The notes: a model not told the origin generated them from the sequence alone. Numbered from the stretch's first letter, positions 52,552 through 61,981 are shown. The stretch: DNA of 64,000 bases from JADJLQ01 sp038251405 (GCA_038251405.1 JBBSBH010000015.1:46184-110183), one strand, 5' to 3'. Numbers and translations are program-made.

Positions 52552-53728
52552 TAAAGTAATACTCGCCTATAGCGGAGGCCTGGACACCTCATTTTGTATA
52601 AAATACCTTATCCACGAGAAGAACCTGGAAGTACATGCCGCTTTGGTAAACACAGGAGGTTTTACTGATGAAGAATTAAAAGATATCGGAGAAAGAGCTC
52701 TTGGTATGGGCGCAGCTTCTTTTACAGTACTGGATTCAAAGACTGATTTTTATGAGAAATGTCTTCGTTATCTGATCTATGGTAATGTATTGAGAAATAA
52801 TACTTATCCACTTTCAGTGAGTGCCGAGCGGGTGTTCCAGGCACTTGCCATTATTGAATTTGCAAAAAAGCAGAATGCCCGTTATCTGGCTCATGGAAGT
52901 ACCGGTGCGGGAAATGATCAAATCCGTTTTGATTTAGTTTTTAATATTTTAGGAAATAACCTGGAAGTAATCACACCCATTCGGGACCTGAAACTCAGCC
53001 GCCAGGAAGAAGTAGACTATTTGAAAAAATATGGAGTAGAAATGTCCTGGGAAAAAGCCCAATACTCTATCAATAAAGGTATTTGGGGGACCAGCGTAGG
53101 TGGAAAGGAAACTTTGACATCAGATCAGTACTTGCCTGAGTCAGCATTTCCCACTCCCGTGACAACGGTAGAGCCAAAAGAAATCACCATTGAATTTAAA
53201 AATGGACAGTTTATAGGAATTGATGGAAAGTCATTTAATCAACCCGTAACCGCTATTCAAGCATTATCAGAAATTGTGAGCCCTTATGGAATTGGTCGCG
53301 ATATCCATGTGGGTGATACCATCATTGGAATCAAAGGCCGTGTAGGTTTTGAAGCTGGAGCTCCACTATTAATTATCAAAGCGCACCATCTTTTAGAAAA
53401 ACACACGTTGGGAAAATGGCAGGCTTACTGGAAAGACCAGCTTTCCAATTGGTATGGAATGATGTTGCATGAGGGTCAGTATCTCGATCCGGTAATGCGG
53501 GATATAGAAACATTCATGGAGCATACTCAGGAAAGAGTAAGTGGAAAAGTATTCGTAAAACTATTTCCATATCGATTTGAGTTGCACGGCATCGAATCTC
53601 CGCATGATATGATGCAAAGTAAAATGGGGCAATACGGTGAGATGAACAATGCCTGGTCAGGAGATGATGCAAAAGGATTCACCAAAATAATGTCAATAGC
53701 CAATAAGATTCATAAAGCGGCCGAATAG
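52538..53728 (+). CDS. argG: Argininosuccinate synthase
   Basis: 396 residues. ILAYSGGLDTSFCIKYL is the PP-loop; HGSTGAGNDQIRFDLVF and GYGINGR-like MSWEKAQYSINKGIWG complete the citrulline/aspartate site. It couples citrulline and aspartate with ATP. It overlaps the GNAT gene by 14 bp; argC, argB and argH are absent from the window, and argD and argF' follow only 6 kb later. Confidence 0.95.
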   Translation: MAPSDKVILAYSGGLDTSFCIKYLIHEKNLEVHAALVNTGGFTDEELKDIGERALGMGAASFTVLDSKTDFYEKCLRYLIYGNVLRNNTYPLSVSAERVFQALAIIEFAKKQNARYLAHGSTGAGNDQIRFDLVFNILGNNLEVITPIRDLKLSRQEEVDYLKKYGVEMSWEKAQYSINKGIWGTSVGGKETLTSDQYLPESAFPTPVTTVEPKEITIEFKNGQFIGIDGKSFNQPVTAIQALSEIVSPYGIGRDIHVGDTIIGIKGRVGFEAGAPLLIIKAHHLLEKHTLGKWQAYWKDQLSNWYGMMLHEGQYLDPVMRDIETFMEHTQERVSGKVFVKLFPYRFELHGIESPHDMMQSKMGQYGEMNNAWSGDDAKGFTKIMSIANKIHKAAE

Positions 53729-53733
53729 ATTTT

Positions 53734-53750
53734 TCAATGAATATCATTGA
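53734..53750. other. Short hairpin between argG and the convergent Gfo/Idh gene
   Basis: TCAATGA-ATA-TCATTGA, seven pairs with a 3-nt loop, preceded by four T. Weak; could aid termination of argG. Confidence 0.35.
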
Positions 53751-53754
53751 TTGC

Positions 53755-55053
53755 CTATGCCAATCCAGCAAATTTTTCCCAGTGTGGCCTGGTCAATAAT
53801 GCATTTGCTTCCTTATCCTTTTTAAACTTCTCCTTCTTTGGATTCCAATGTAATTCTCTTCCCAATTGATAGGCAATCACACCAATATTGCATACCGTGG
53901 CGCTGCTATGGCCAATTTCAATATCGGCTATTGGTTTTTTCCTCGTACGCATAGAATTGATAAAATCCATATAATGATTTTCAGGTGCGGGAAGATGAAT
54001 ATCACCAGGTTTTAATACGAGGTCTTTTAATTTATCAGGGACTAAAAATTCTTGCCGACTGATATACATTTCACCTTCGGTACCAATAAATTTTGCACCA
54101 TTGGTCTTTTCATAGTTTTGGTGTTTCACGACTATCCCATTCTTGTAAGTGTATTCCAATCCTCTCAAAGCCAGCGTATTGACTTGAAGGCCGGGAGGGC
54201 TCACTTTAGTGGGTCCACTGCCATCCATTCCCAAAGCCCACTGGACAATATCAAATACATGTACACCCCAATCTGTCAACCCTCCACCACCAAAAGGTTT
54301 ATAGTATCTCCATTTTGCCCAAAAATTATCTTCCAATCTCGGCGCGAGGAAATGATGATAAAAATGAGGGTCATTGGGCCCTAACCACTTTGTCCAGTTA
54401 ATATAATCAGGAGTTGGTTCAGCTTCGAAATCTATTTTGGAAGGTGGCCCATCTACATTCACCAATACTTCTTTTATTTCACCCAGGTAACCATTTCTCA
54501 CCAATTCACAAGCTTTCCTAAAATTTGGCCATGAGCGCTGCATACTTCCCGTTTGGAATACCCGATTGTATTTTCTAACGGCCTTTACCATAGCCCTCCC
54601 TTCACGGACGGTAAGCGATAATGGTTTTTCACCATAGATATCCTTACCATGCCGGGCAGCCTGGATAGCCATGGGTGCGTGCCAATGATCGGGGGTGATA
54701 ATGGCTACTGCATCTATATCTTTTTGAGAAAGCATATCCATATAATCATCGTACACTTTGATTTCATTGGGCGAGACTCCGGGATTACTTTTCACAAACG
54801 AAACATTATGCCAATCGATAAACCGCTTTATCTTTTGCTGGTGAGGGTCAGCAATGCCTATGATGCGAGCGTTTTTAGTTTCTACAAATCTATTAAGCAA
54901 TGTCTCTGATTGTTTACCCGTACCTATAAAACCCATCTGGATCATGTCACTTGGCGCTAGATACCCTCTACCCAGTACATGGCGAGGTACAATGAAAAAA
55001 GTAGAAACTGCTGCTGTTTGTTTTATAAATTCTCTTCTATTGTATTTTGTCAT
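53755..55053 (-). CDS. Tat-exported Gfo/Idh/MocA-family oxidoreductase
   Basis: 432 residues from the ATG at 55053, which gives a Tat signal NRREFIKQTAAVSTFFIVP; the longer start at 55089 adds 12 residues. Rossmann domain with GFIGTGKQSETLLNRF, VAIITPDHWHAPMAIQAARHG and GEKPLSLTVREG; second domain with GGLTDWGVHVFDIVQWALG. Export by Tat implies the NAD(P) cofactor is bound before secretion, and these periplasmic Bacteroidota Gfo/Idh enzymes are often glycosidases or sugar epimerases. Substrate unknown. Divergent to the propeller gene. Confidence 0.85.
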   Translation of the reverse strand: MTKYNRREFIKQTAAVSTFFIVPRHVLGRGYLAPSDMIQMGFIGTGKQSETLLNRFVETKNARIIGIADPHQQKIKRFIDWHNVSFVKSNPGVSPNEIKVYDDYMDMLSQKDIDAVAIITPDHWHAPMAIQAARHGKDIYGEKPLSLTVREGRAMVKAVRKYNRVFQTGSMQRSWPNFRKACELVRNGYLGEIKEVLVNVDGPPSKIDFEAEPTPDYINWTKWLGPNDPHFYHHFLAPRLEDNFWAKWRYYKPFGGGGLTDWGVHVFDIVQWALGMDGSGPTKVSPPGLQVNTLALRGLEYTYKNGIVVKHQNYEKTNGAKFIGTEGEMYISRQEFLVPDKLKDLVLKPGDIHLPAPENHYMDFINSMRTRKKPIADIEIGHSSATVCNIGVIAYQLGRELHWNPKKEKFKKDKEANALLTRPHWEKFAGLA

Positions 55054-55166
55054 GAGAGTATTGATTTTAGATATAAAATTATCAATCATTTAGGTTACTA
55101 AAACTATATTAGTAAAATTTAATGGTTTGGAAAATATTTTCTTTGAAAAGCATTAATTTTATAACT

Positions 55167-56255
55167 ATGATAAATTGGTTTTTGTTATTTCTCACGAGTC
55201 TTCTATCTTTTAATCAAGAAGTCAAACCTAAACCCCAAAGATACTTATATGTTGCTGTGCCCGGAGTAAGAAATTACCTGGAATATGGCGGGCATGGGAT
55301 ATTAGTCTTTGATATGGACAACGATCACAAACTGGTAAAGAGAATTCCAACTCATGGAATTGCGCCTGATGGTACACCTGAGAATGTAAAAGGAGTAGAT
55401 GTAAGTCTCGCAACGCAATGTATATATATTACCACTATTCATGGCTTGCAATGCATTGATCTAAAGACAGAAAAAATAAAATGGGAAAAATCTTTTGATA
55501 AAGGTTGTGACCGGCTTTCTATTTCTCCGGATGGGAAAGAGATATTTGTACCTAGTTTTGAAAAAGAGGATTGGTATATAATAGATGCCCTTAAAGGTGA
55601 TATAAAGCAAACTATCAGTCCCAATATAAAAGCCCATAATACCATCTATAGCCCTGATGGCAAGGAGATATATCTGGAAGGATTGCAATCACCCTATCTC
55701 ACCGTGGTAAGTGCAATGGATCCAACGGAGATACGGCAGGTAGGCCCGTTTAGTAATATGATCAGACCATTTACTATAAATAGATCACAGACGAGGGTAT
55801 ATGTAAACGCAAATGAATTGCTGGGCTTTGAAATTGGTGATTTAAAATCTGGCAGGAAAATCAGTTCCACGGTAGTTTCTGGCTATGAAAAAGGCCCTGT
55901 AAAAAGGCATGGTTGCCCTAGTCACGGCATCGCTTTAAACCCTGGTGAAACCGAAATTTGGATTTCTGACGCATACAATCAAAAATTACACGTTTTTGAT
56001 TTGAAGAATGATCAGGTAAATCAAAAAATAAGTATACCTGTAAAAGACCAGCCCGGCTGGATTACTTTTTCATTAAATGGCCAGTACGCCTATCCCTCTA
56101 CCGGAGAAGTAATAGATGCTAAGTCTAAAAAAATAATCACTAACCTCAAAGATGAAAATGGAAATATGGTAGGAAGCGAGAAAATGTTAGAGGTAGATTT
56201 TATGGATGGGAATGCAGTGAGCATGGGAGATCAATTTGGTCTGGGTAGAAGGTAA
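55167..56255 (+). CDS. Secreted YVTN/WD-type beta-propeller protein
   Basis: 362 residues from the ATG at 55167, which begins a signal peptide (NWFLLFLTSLLSFNQE); an in-frame ATG 45 bp upstream would put 15 polar residues before it. Blades recur as S-P-D-G-K-E-I (SISPDGKEIFVPSF, IYSPDGKEIYLEG, TFSLNGQYAYPST) with a His/Cys-rich stretch RHGCPSHGIALNP. No catalytic domain recognised. Divergent from the Gfo/Idh gene with ~70-110 bp between; such propellers often accompany periplasmic oxidoreductases in Bacteroidota. Confidence 0.7.
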   Translation: MINWFLLFLTSLLSFNQEVKPKPQRYLYVAVPGVRNYLEYGGHGILVFDMDNDHKLVKRIPTHGIAPDGTPENVKGVDVSLATQCIYITTIHGLQCIDLKTEKIKWEKSFDKGCDRLSISPDGKEIFVPSFEKEDWYIIDALKGDIKQTISPNIKAHNTIYSPDGKEIYLEGLQSPYLTVVSAMDPTEIRQVGPFSNMIRPFTINRSQTRVYVNANELLGFEIGDLKSGRKISSTVVSGYEKGPVKRHGCPSHGIALNPGETEIWISDAYNQKLHVFDLKNDQVNQKISIPVKDQPGWITFSLNGQYAYPSTGEVIDAKSKKIITNLKDENGNMVGSEKMLEVDFMDGNAVSMGDQFGLGRR

Positions 56256-56311
56256 TCCATGGGAGATATAATTCATCACGTTGCATTAAATCAATTAATT
56301 TTACAGCCGAT

Positions 56312-56520
56312 TTAGAGGTTTTCAATGCATATATGCAATGAAATGAAAAGGGAAACCGGTGTAAAGAATAGTTATTGAATCCGGTGCTATACCCGTAGCT
56401 GTAAGTCTGATTCCCAGAAAAGGGAATTATCTATACAAAAGATCCACTGGTTCTAATCAAGAATTGGGAAGGGGCATAGACAGGATGACGAGCCAGAAGA
56501 CCTGCCTTTACATCGTATGC
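56312..56520 (+). ncRNA. Adenosylcobalamin (B12) riboswitch
   Basis: Core elements in order: AAAAGGGAAACCGGTG (56346-56361), CCGGTGCTATACCCGTAGC (56381-56399) leading to CTGTAAG, ATCCACTGG, TTGGGAAGGGGC, and the B12-box-like GATGACGAGCCAGAAGACC (56484-56502) then TGCC. These match the cobalamin riboswitch consensus closely. It sits upstream of the BtuB-like receptor and would turn it off when adenosylcobalamin is plentiful. Confidence 0.9.
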
Positions 56521-56526
56521 AAAAAA

Positions 56527-56549
56527 TTTGCTTTCGGGCTAAAAGCAAA
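56527..56549 (+). promoter_or_regulatory. Hairpin between riboswitch and btuB (possible expression platform)
   Basis: TTTGCTTT (56527-56534) pairs with AAAGCAAA (56542-56549), 7-nt loop, no T-tract after it, so it is more likely to act on translation or by alternative pairing than as a terminator. The btuB ATG is 69 nt further. Confidence 0.4.
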
Positions 56550-56618
56550 GAGATTATTTGATATTCCAGGGTAGGAATGTCTTGATCTTACTATTGGCCA
56601 GAATTTATCTTATGGGTC

Positions 56619-58490
56619 ATGATTGTCAAAAAATTAATCTTATCAATTTTTATATCCTTTTTTATCTTTTCAGAAAATGCTTATGCTCAATTCAATTACC
56701 CAGATTCTATTGAAGAAGTGGTCATCACAGCTAATAAATTTGCTTCTAAACTTTCTCAATCTAATAAAGAAGTAATAGTATTAAATCAAGCGATATTAAA
56801 CCAATACAGCGGGTATTCCGTAGCCCAATTGCTCAACACGGTCACCGGAATAAATGTAAACGGATCCTACAGTAATGCATCCAAGGACCAATCAGTATAT
56901 ACCCGGGGTGGAAAAAATGATTATACCGTCATATTGGTAGATGGAATTCCATTGCAAGATCCTTCAGGTATTGGCGGAGCATTAGATCTCCGGATACTAA
57001 ATACGAATCAAATAGCAAGAATTGAGATCGTAAAAGGCGCTCAAACCAGTCTGTATGGTAGTGACGCCATTGCGGGGGTGATAAATATAATTACTAACCA
57101 AATTCAAGCCGATGGAATGAATGGAAATATTTCACTGGCAGGCGGTTCGTTTTCTACGTTAGAAACAAGTGCAAATATTGGATACAAAAAAGGGGAAAAT
57201 AGTATGGGAGTGGTCATTGGTAAAAACTCCTCTCAAGGAATCTCTGAAGCAAAAGATACCACTCAGCAAAAAACATTTGACAAGGATGGCTTTAATCAAT
57301 TCAATGCTCAAGTTTTTATAGAAAGCAAACTGGATAAAAATATTACTGTTAGACCATTCTATAGATACAATTCTTTTTCTGGAGATAATGACAGCGGCTC
57401 ATTTACCGACGCTGATGATAAATATACTGCTCGATTGAATTCATTTGGAGTGAAATCTGGTTTTAAACACAATAAAGGTGATTTAATACTGCAATATTCC
57501 AATAGTGCTCTTTATAGAAAATTTCATTCCAACTTTGGAGACTATGAATATCGTGGGAAAACTACTCAAGTGGAAACATATTCTGATTTTAAATTAAACG
57601 CTAAAAATACCTTTTTAGCCGGAATAGATATTCGGCATCAGAAAATCATTGACCCCTACTCCAATCCTGAAAACCCATCTTATAACACCTATAGTTCTTA
57701 TGCTAGTCTACTATCAAAAGCTGGAAAATTTACACTCCAGTCTGATGCCCGATACACGATTCATTCGGTGCATAAAAGAGTTACTTTTAGTATTAATCCC
57801 AGCTTCCAAATCATTCCCGACATGCTTAAATCGAGAACCTCCTATGGAACCGGATTTAAATCGCCCACTCTATCACAACTTTACGGACCTTTTGGTGCCA
57901 ATCTAAACCTCAAACCAGAATATGGTACTACTTTCGAAACAGGATTATATTTTGATTCTAAATCAAAAGACTTCACTGCACAAGTAATCTATTTCAAAAG
58001 AAATATTCATAATCTTATTACTTATACGGTCAATTATTTAAATGTAGACAGACAAACTGATCAAGGTATTGAACTTGAATTTGGTGCTGAAATAAGTCCT
58101 AAACTTTCCATTAATTCAAACTATACTTTTATCACTGGTTTGTATTCATCTAAAACTCTTTCAAATGAGGATACGACATATAATAACTTATTGAGAAAAC
58201 CAAAACATAGATTCAATACGGTTATAAAATTCCAGGCCAATAATCATTGGTCATTCCTCACTTCATATGGTATAAATGGACCTATGAAAGATCAGGATTT
58301 CAATTCTTTTCCTGCAACTGAGGTAAATCTTAAAGCTTATCAAATATGGAATGCCTCCATTCATTACCTGGCAAAAAAACATTCAGCCTATCTCTCCCTA
58401 AATAATTTACTAAATCAGGATTTTCAAGAAGTATATGGGTATGGTGTAAGACCAATAAATTTTAAAGTGGGATATGTAATTGGAATATAA
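56619..58490 (+). CDS. btuB: TonB-dependent outer-membrane receptor, BtuB-like
   Basis: 623 residues: signal peptide, TonB box-like EEVVITAN, plug domain (~30-155, GGKNDYTVILVDGIPLQDPSG, in part; VKGAQTSLYGSDAIAGVINIIT) and a 22-strand barrel whose last strand ends FKVGYVIGI. The B12 riboswitch in front supports cobalamin or cobinamide as ligand. Shorter than SusC-type receptors, and without a SusD partner. Powered by TonB (a tonB gene is at 14-15 kb). No other B12 genes follow. Confidence 0.9.
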   Translation: MIVKKLILSIFISFFIFSENAYAQFNYPDSIEEVVITANKFASKLSQSNKEVIVLNQAILNQYSGYSVAQLLNTVTGINVNGSYSNASKDQSVYTRGGKNDYTVILVDGIPLQDPSGIGGALDLRILNTNQIARIEIVKGAQTSLYGSDAIAGVINIITNQIQADGMNGNISLAGGSFSTLETSANIGYKKGENSMGVVIGKNSSQGISEAKDTTQQKTFDKDGFNQFNAQVFIESKLDKNITVRPFYRYNSFSGDNDSGSFTDADDKYTARLNSFGVKSGFKHNKGDLILQYSNSALYRKFHSNFGDYEYRGKTTQVETYSDFKLNAKNTFLAGIDIRHQKIIDPYSNPENPSYNTYSSYASLLSKAGKFTLQSDARYTIHSVHKRVTFSINPSFQIIPDMLKSRTSYGTGFKSPTLSQLYGPFGANLNLKPEYGTTFETGLYFDSKSKDFTAQVIYFKRNIHNLITYTVNYLNVDRQTDQGIELEFGAEISPKLSINSNYTFITGLYSSKTLSNEDTTYNNLLRKPKHRFNTVIKFQANNHWSFLTSYGINGPMKDQDFNSFPATEVNLKAYQIWNASIHYLAKKHSAYLSLNNLLNQDFQEVYGYGVRPINFKVGYVIGI

Positions 58491-58502
58491 TTAATAATTG
58501 GG

Positions 58503-59687
58503 TTAAACTCTACGAGCTATACAGTTTTGATTAAATCTTCTTTCCTTCACTTCAAAGCCATCTATTTGAACGAGGCCGGGAGATTTACCTACTTCTATTG
58601 ATCCCAATAGATCATCAAACCCCAGGGCTTTTGCACCATTAATTGTAGCCCATTCAATTAAGTTTTCAGTACTCACATCTGATTGATATTTCTGAATGGT
58701 GATCATTTCTTCCAGGATATTCAATTGCCAATTTGAAGCGAGACTATCCGTGCCTATACACACTTTAGCTTTTTCATCTATCCATAATTTATACTGAGGC
58801 AATCGGTTTTCAATATAAAGATTTGCGTTGGGGCAAGTAACCCAATATACTTCCCTATTCCATGCCTCTATATCCTTTATATCTTCAGTAGTACTCATGG
58901 TGTTATGGACTAATAAAGTCTTTTGGTTGGAGGCCATATGATCCATCACTCGATGAGAAGCTGGCTCCCCATGGGGGGTATATTGGTCCAGGGAAATTCC
59001 AAAACCCAGAAAAAAGTCGACCAAAGCGCCCTTTTTTTCGCTCACAAAAAGATTTTCAGCTTCAGTTTCCTGGTGATGAATACTGGTACTTGTGTTTTCC
59101 TGGCGGTGATTATTAATTAAGCTAAATAAAGTATCCGACACCGAATATGGAGCATGAGGTACTATTGATTTTTTATTCCTGTCACTGGATTTTAATTTAT
59201 TATAAATGGAAAGCGATTTATTATATTCTACAGGTGCATTATCAGACACCATCAGGTCAAATGCCTCTACAAATGTGTGATAATACATTCTCCCCTTTGC
59301 TTTTTGCTCAAATGAATCGATTACATTACTGATATCTCCTACTGCCACAATTCCATTTTTATACATTTCTGCATCAGCGGCTTGAATCGCGTTTTGAATT
59401 TCATTTATATCTGCATTTCTTTGGGTAACTATACTTTTTATGAATTCTACCAAACCCGTTCCTGAAGCTATCCTCCCTTTCATATGAGACAGTTCCAAAT
59501 GACAATGGGCATTCACCATACCGGGCATTATCATATGGGGAATATGGGTAATAGTAGTACTGGCAGGATACCTGGAAAAATGATCGATAGAAATTATTTT
59601 TCCCTCATCATCGATCTCAATGACATGATCGGGGAGTATACCCTTAGTACTGGCTGTATATATTAACGGCGACTTAAAATAAGGCAT
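58503..59687 (-). CDS. Amidohydrolase (SAH/MTA/aminodeoxyfutalosine deaminase-like)
   Basis: 394 residues. Metal site N-A-H61-C-H63-L-E, SIVPHAPYSVSD, HHQETEAEN (acid and His ligands) and GTDSLASNWQL (Asp) are those of the TRZ/ATZ/SAH-deaminase amidohydrolases. Substrates in this group include S-adenosylhomocysteine, methylthioadenosine and aminodeoxyfutalosine (menaquinone pathway); no neighbour decides which. The second metal residue is C-H where most have H-x-H, still H-C-H, so metal binding is kept. Converges on btuB; a TACATTCG element ends 4 nt before its ATG. Confidence 0.75.
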   Translation of the reverse strand: MPYFKSPLIYTASTKGILPDHVIEIDDEGKIISIDHFSRYPASTTITHIPHMIMPGMVNAHCHLELSHMKGRIASGTGLVEFIKSIVTQRNADINEIQNAIQAADAEMYKNGIVAVGDISNVIDSFEQKAKGRMYYHTFVEAFDLMVSDNAPVEYNKSLSIYNKLKSSDRNKKSIVPHAPYSVSDTLFSLINNHRQENTSTSIHHQETEAENLFVSEKKGALVDFFLGFGISLDQYTPHGEPASHRVMDHMASNQKTLLVHNTMSTTEDIKDIEAWNREVYWVTCPNANLYIENRLPQYKLWIDEKAKVCIGTDSLASNWQLNILEEMITIQKYQSDVSTENLIEWATINGAKALGFDDLLGSIEVGKSPGLVQIDGFEVKERRFNQNCIARRV

Positions 59688-59691
59688 GCCG

Positions 59692-59699
59692 CGAATGTA
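59692..59699 (-). promoter_or_regulatory. -7-like promoter element of the amidohydrolase gene
   Basis: Minus-strand TACATTCG (TAnnTTCG), then CGGC, then the ATG at 59687. Confidence 0.4.
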
Positions 59700-59778
59700 A
59701 GGGGGTATCCTGTAAAATTTAATCTATTCACTGATAATTCTGCAATAATTTACAAAGGTAATATTTCTACAATTCATC

Positions 59779-59786
59779 TATTTTCG
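59779..59786 (+). promoter_or_regulatory. -7-like promoter element of argD
   Basis: TATTTTCG (TAnnTTCG), then CACT, then the ATG at 59791. The divergent amidohydrolase promoter lies 80 bp away. Confidence 0.4.
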
Positions 59787-59790
59787 CACT

Positions 59791-60969
59791 ATGAATTTAT
59801 TTGATGTATATCCTCTTTATGAAATTGAACCCGTTCGAGGCCGAGGAGCATATGTATATGATGCAAAAGGTATCGAATACCTTGATTTCTACGGTGGACA
59901 TGCAGTGATTTCTATAGGTCATGCACACCCCCATTATGTGCAACGCATTACCAGGCAAGTACAGAAGATTGGCTTTTACTCCAATAGCGTGATCAATTCT
60001 TTACAGAAAGAACTTGCAACCAAACTGGGGAAACTGAGTAATTGCGATGATTATCAATTGTTTTTGATCAATAGTGGTGCTGAAGCTAATGAAAACGCCA
60101 TCAAGCTGGCTTCATTTCAAAATGGAAGAAAAAAAGTATTAGCGTTTAAACGAAGCTTTCATGGTCGTACATCTGCAGCCGCAAATATTACTGATGATCA
60201 AAAAATAAAAGCAGAGATAAACAAAACATTTGATGTCACTTTTTGTGAGCTCAATGATTTGGAAAGTGTAGAGAAAGCATTGGCTACCGAAGAGTATGCC
60301 TGTGCTATCATTGAAGGCATTCAAGGAATAGGGGGCATTTACTTACCTACCGCGGAATTCTTATCAGGATTGCAGGAAGCTTGTAAAAAATCTAAGACCT
60401 TATTCGTATTGGATGAAATCCAAAGTGGTTATGGCAGAAGTGGTAAGTTTTTTGCATTCCAATATCACGAAGGCATAAAGCCGGATATGATCACCATGGC
60501 TAAGGGAATGGGCAATGGCTTTCCTATTGGTGGGGTATTGATTCATCCTGATATAAAACCAAAACATGGACTACTGGGCACTACTTTTGGAGGTAGCCAT
60601 TTAGCATGCGCAGCGGCCTTGGCCGTGCTGGAAGTATTAGAAGATGATGATCTTATCAATCATGCCCGCACCGTAGGTGAGTATTTAATGGCAGAAATGT
60701 CCCATTTCCCGGAAGCAAAAGATATCAGAGGTAAAGGACTAATGGTGGGTGTTCAATTTGAAAATAGTATTGCTGAATTGAGAAAACAATTGGTATTCAA
60801 AGAAAGAGTATTTACAGGCTCATCTTCAGATCCAAATGTGTTGCGATTATTACCCCCACTTAATATCAATATTGCCCAGGTGGATCAATTGACTGAAAAA
60901 ATAAGATCAGTGCTTCGAACCATTAATGATCGTACACCGGGGTATCGTCCTGTATCTAAGTCCTATTAA
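59791..60969 (+). CDS. argD: Acetylornithine/succinylornithine aminotransferase
   Basis: 392 residues, class III PLP transaminase. FLINSGAEANENAIKLAS (cofactor phosphate), FHGRTSAAANIT, LDEIQSGYGRSGKFFAF (Asp) and ITMAKGMGNGFPIGG with PLP Lys K238. It makes N-acylornithine from N-acylglutamate semialdehyde. 64 bp before the carbamoyltransferase gene on the same strand, so it is the argD of the acylated route. Confidence 0.93.
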   Translation: MNLFDVYPLYEIEPVRGRGAYVYDAKGIEYLDFYGGHAVISIGHAHPHYVQRITRQVQKIGFYSNSVINSLQKELATKLGKLSNCDDYQLFLINSGAEANENAIKLASFQNGRKKVLAFKRSFHGRTSAAANITDDQKIKAEINKTFDVTFCELNDLESVEKALATEEYACAIIEGIQGIGGIYLPTAEFLSGLQEACKKSKTLFVLDEIQSGYGRSGKFFAFQYHEGIKPDMITMAKGMGNGFPIGGVLIHPDIKPKHGLLGTTFGGSHLACAAALAVLEVLEDDDLINHARTVGEYLMAEMSHFPEAKDIRGKGLMVGVQFENSIAELRKQLVFKERVFTGSSSDPNVLRLLPPLNINIAQVDQLTEKIRSVLRTINDRTPGYRPVSKSY

Positions 60970-61033
60970 TTTTTTTGGATTAATATTTGTATCACCTTCT
61001 GTCTCAATACAACTCAAGGTTTAATGTATACTC

Positions 61034-61981
61034 ATGAATAATTTTATTTCACTGCATGATGTCTCAGACAAAGAAGCTCTTTTGGAGTCAGCGTTGGAGA
61101 TTATCCAGGATCCCTGGCAATATGAGTATATAGGCAATAGAAAAACGATTGGTTTGCTATTCTTCAACCCTAGCTTACGAACGCGCATGAGCACCCAGCA
61201 AGCTGCTTATAGGCTTGGGATGCAGGTAATTAGTATGAATGCAGATCAAGGTTGGAAAATAGAGTTTGAAGATGGGGCTGTCATGAATCTTGACAAAGCT
61301 GAGCATGTAAAAGAAGCAGCTGCCGTAATGAGTCAAATGGTAGACATATTGGCAATCCGGTCTTTCCCTACTCTTGCAGATAAAGAAATGGATAGCCAGG
61401 AAATCGTAATGAACCAGTTCTGCAAATATGCTACAGTTCCTGTGATCAATCTCGAGTCATCTACTTTGCACCCTTGTCAATCTTTTGCCGATATCATCAC
61501 TATGGAACAATTTAGAAAAAAAGCAAGGTCTAATACAAAAGTGGTTCTTACCTGGGCACCACATATTCGTGCATTACCTCAGGCTGTCTCCAATAGTTTT
61601 GCGCAATGGGCCCTGGGATATGACTATGATCTGGTAATCACCCATCCCAAAGGATATGAACTAGACACTAAATTTACTAATGGAGCAATAATAGAATATG
61701 ATCAGGACAAGGCATTCGAAGGAGCTGATTTTGTATACGCCAAAAACTGGAGCTCCTTTCATCACTATGGGAAAATACTGACGGAAGACCCATCATGGAT
61801 GATCACTGATAAAAAAATGAAATTGACCAATAATGGAAAATTCATGCATTGCCTGCCCACCAGGAGAAACCTGGAGATAGCTGATGATGTATTGGATAGT
61901 GGCTATTCATTAGTAATGGAGCAAGCAAAGAATAGAATAGTTTCTGCTCAGACGGTGATGATGGAGCTACTAAAACAGTAA
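61034..61981 (+). CDS. argF': N-acylornithine carbamoyltransferase (acetyl- or succinyl-)
   Basis: 315 residues, an aspartate/ornithine-transcarbamylase fold but of the N-acylornithine type: FNPSLRTRMSTQQAAYRLGM (carbamoyl-phosphate site; given in two parts), LESSTLHPCQSFADIITM, TWAPHIRALPQAVSNSFAQW and FMHCLPTRRNLEIADDVLDS. It transfers carbamoyl to acylornithine. The residue that separates Bacteroides succinylornithine (Pro90) from Xanthomonas acetylornithine (Glu92) enzymes is Ala89 here (LDKAEH). The acyl group is therefore open; see findings. Confidence 0.9.
   Translation: MNNFISLHDVSDKEALLESALEIIQDPWQYEYIGNRKTIGLLFFNPSLRTRMSTQQAAYRLGMQVISMNADQGWKIEFEDGAVMNLDKAEHVKEAAAVMSQMVDILAIRSFPTLADKEMDSQEIVMNQFCKYATVPVINLESSTLHPCQSFADIITMEQFRKKARSNTKVVLTWAPHIRALPQAVSNSFAQWALGYDYDLVITHPKGYELDTKFTNGAIIEYDQDKAFEGADFVYAKNWSSFHHYGKILTEDPSWMITDKKMKLTNNGKFMHCLPTRRNLEIADDVLDSGYSLVMEQAKNRIVSAQTVMMELLKQ

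Noticed and set aside
53755..56255. Gfo/Idh and propeller genes as part of the arginine operon
   Set aside because: They are on divergent strands with their own signals and separate the two arginine pieces; the placement looks incidental.
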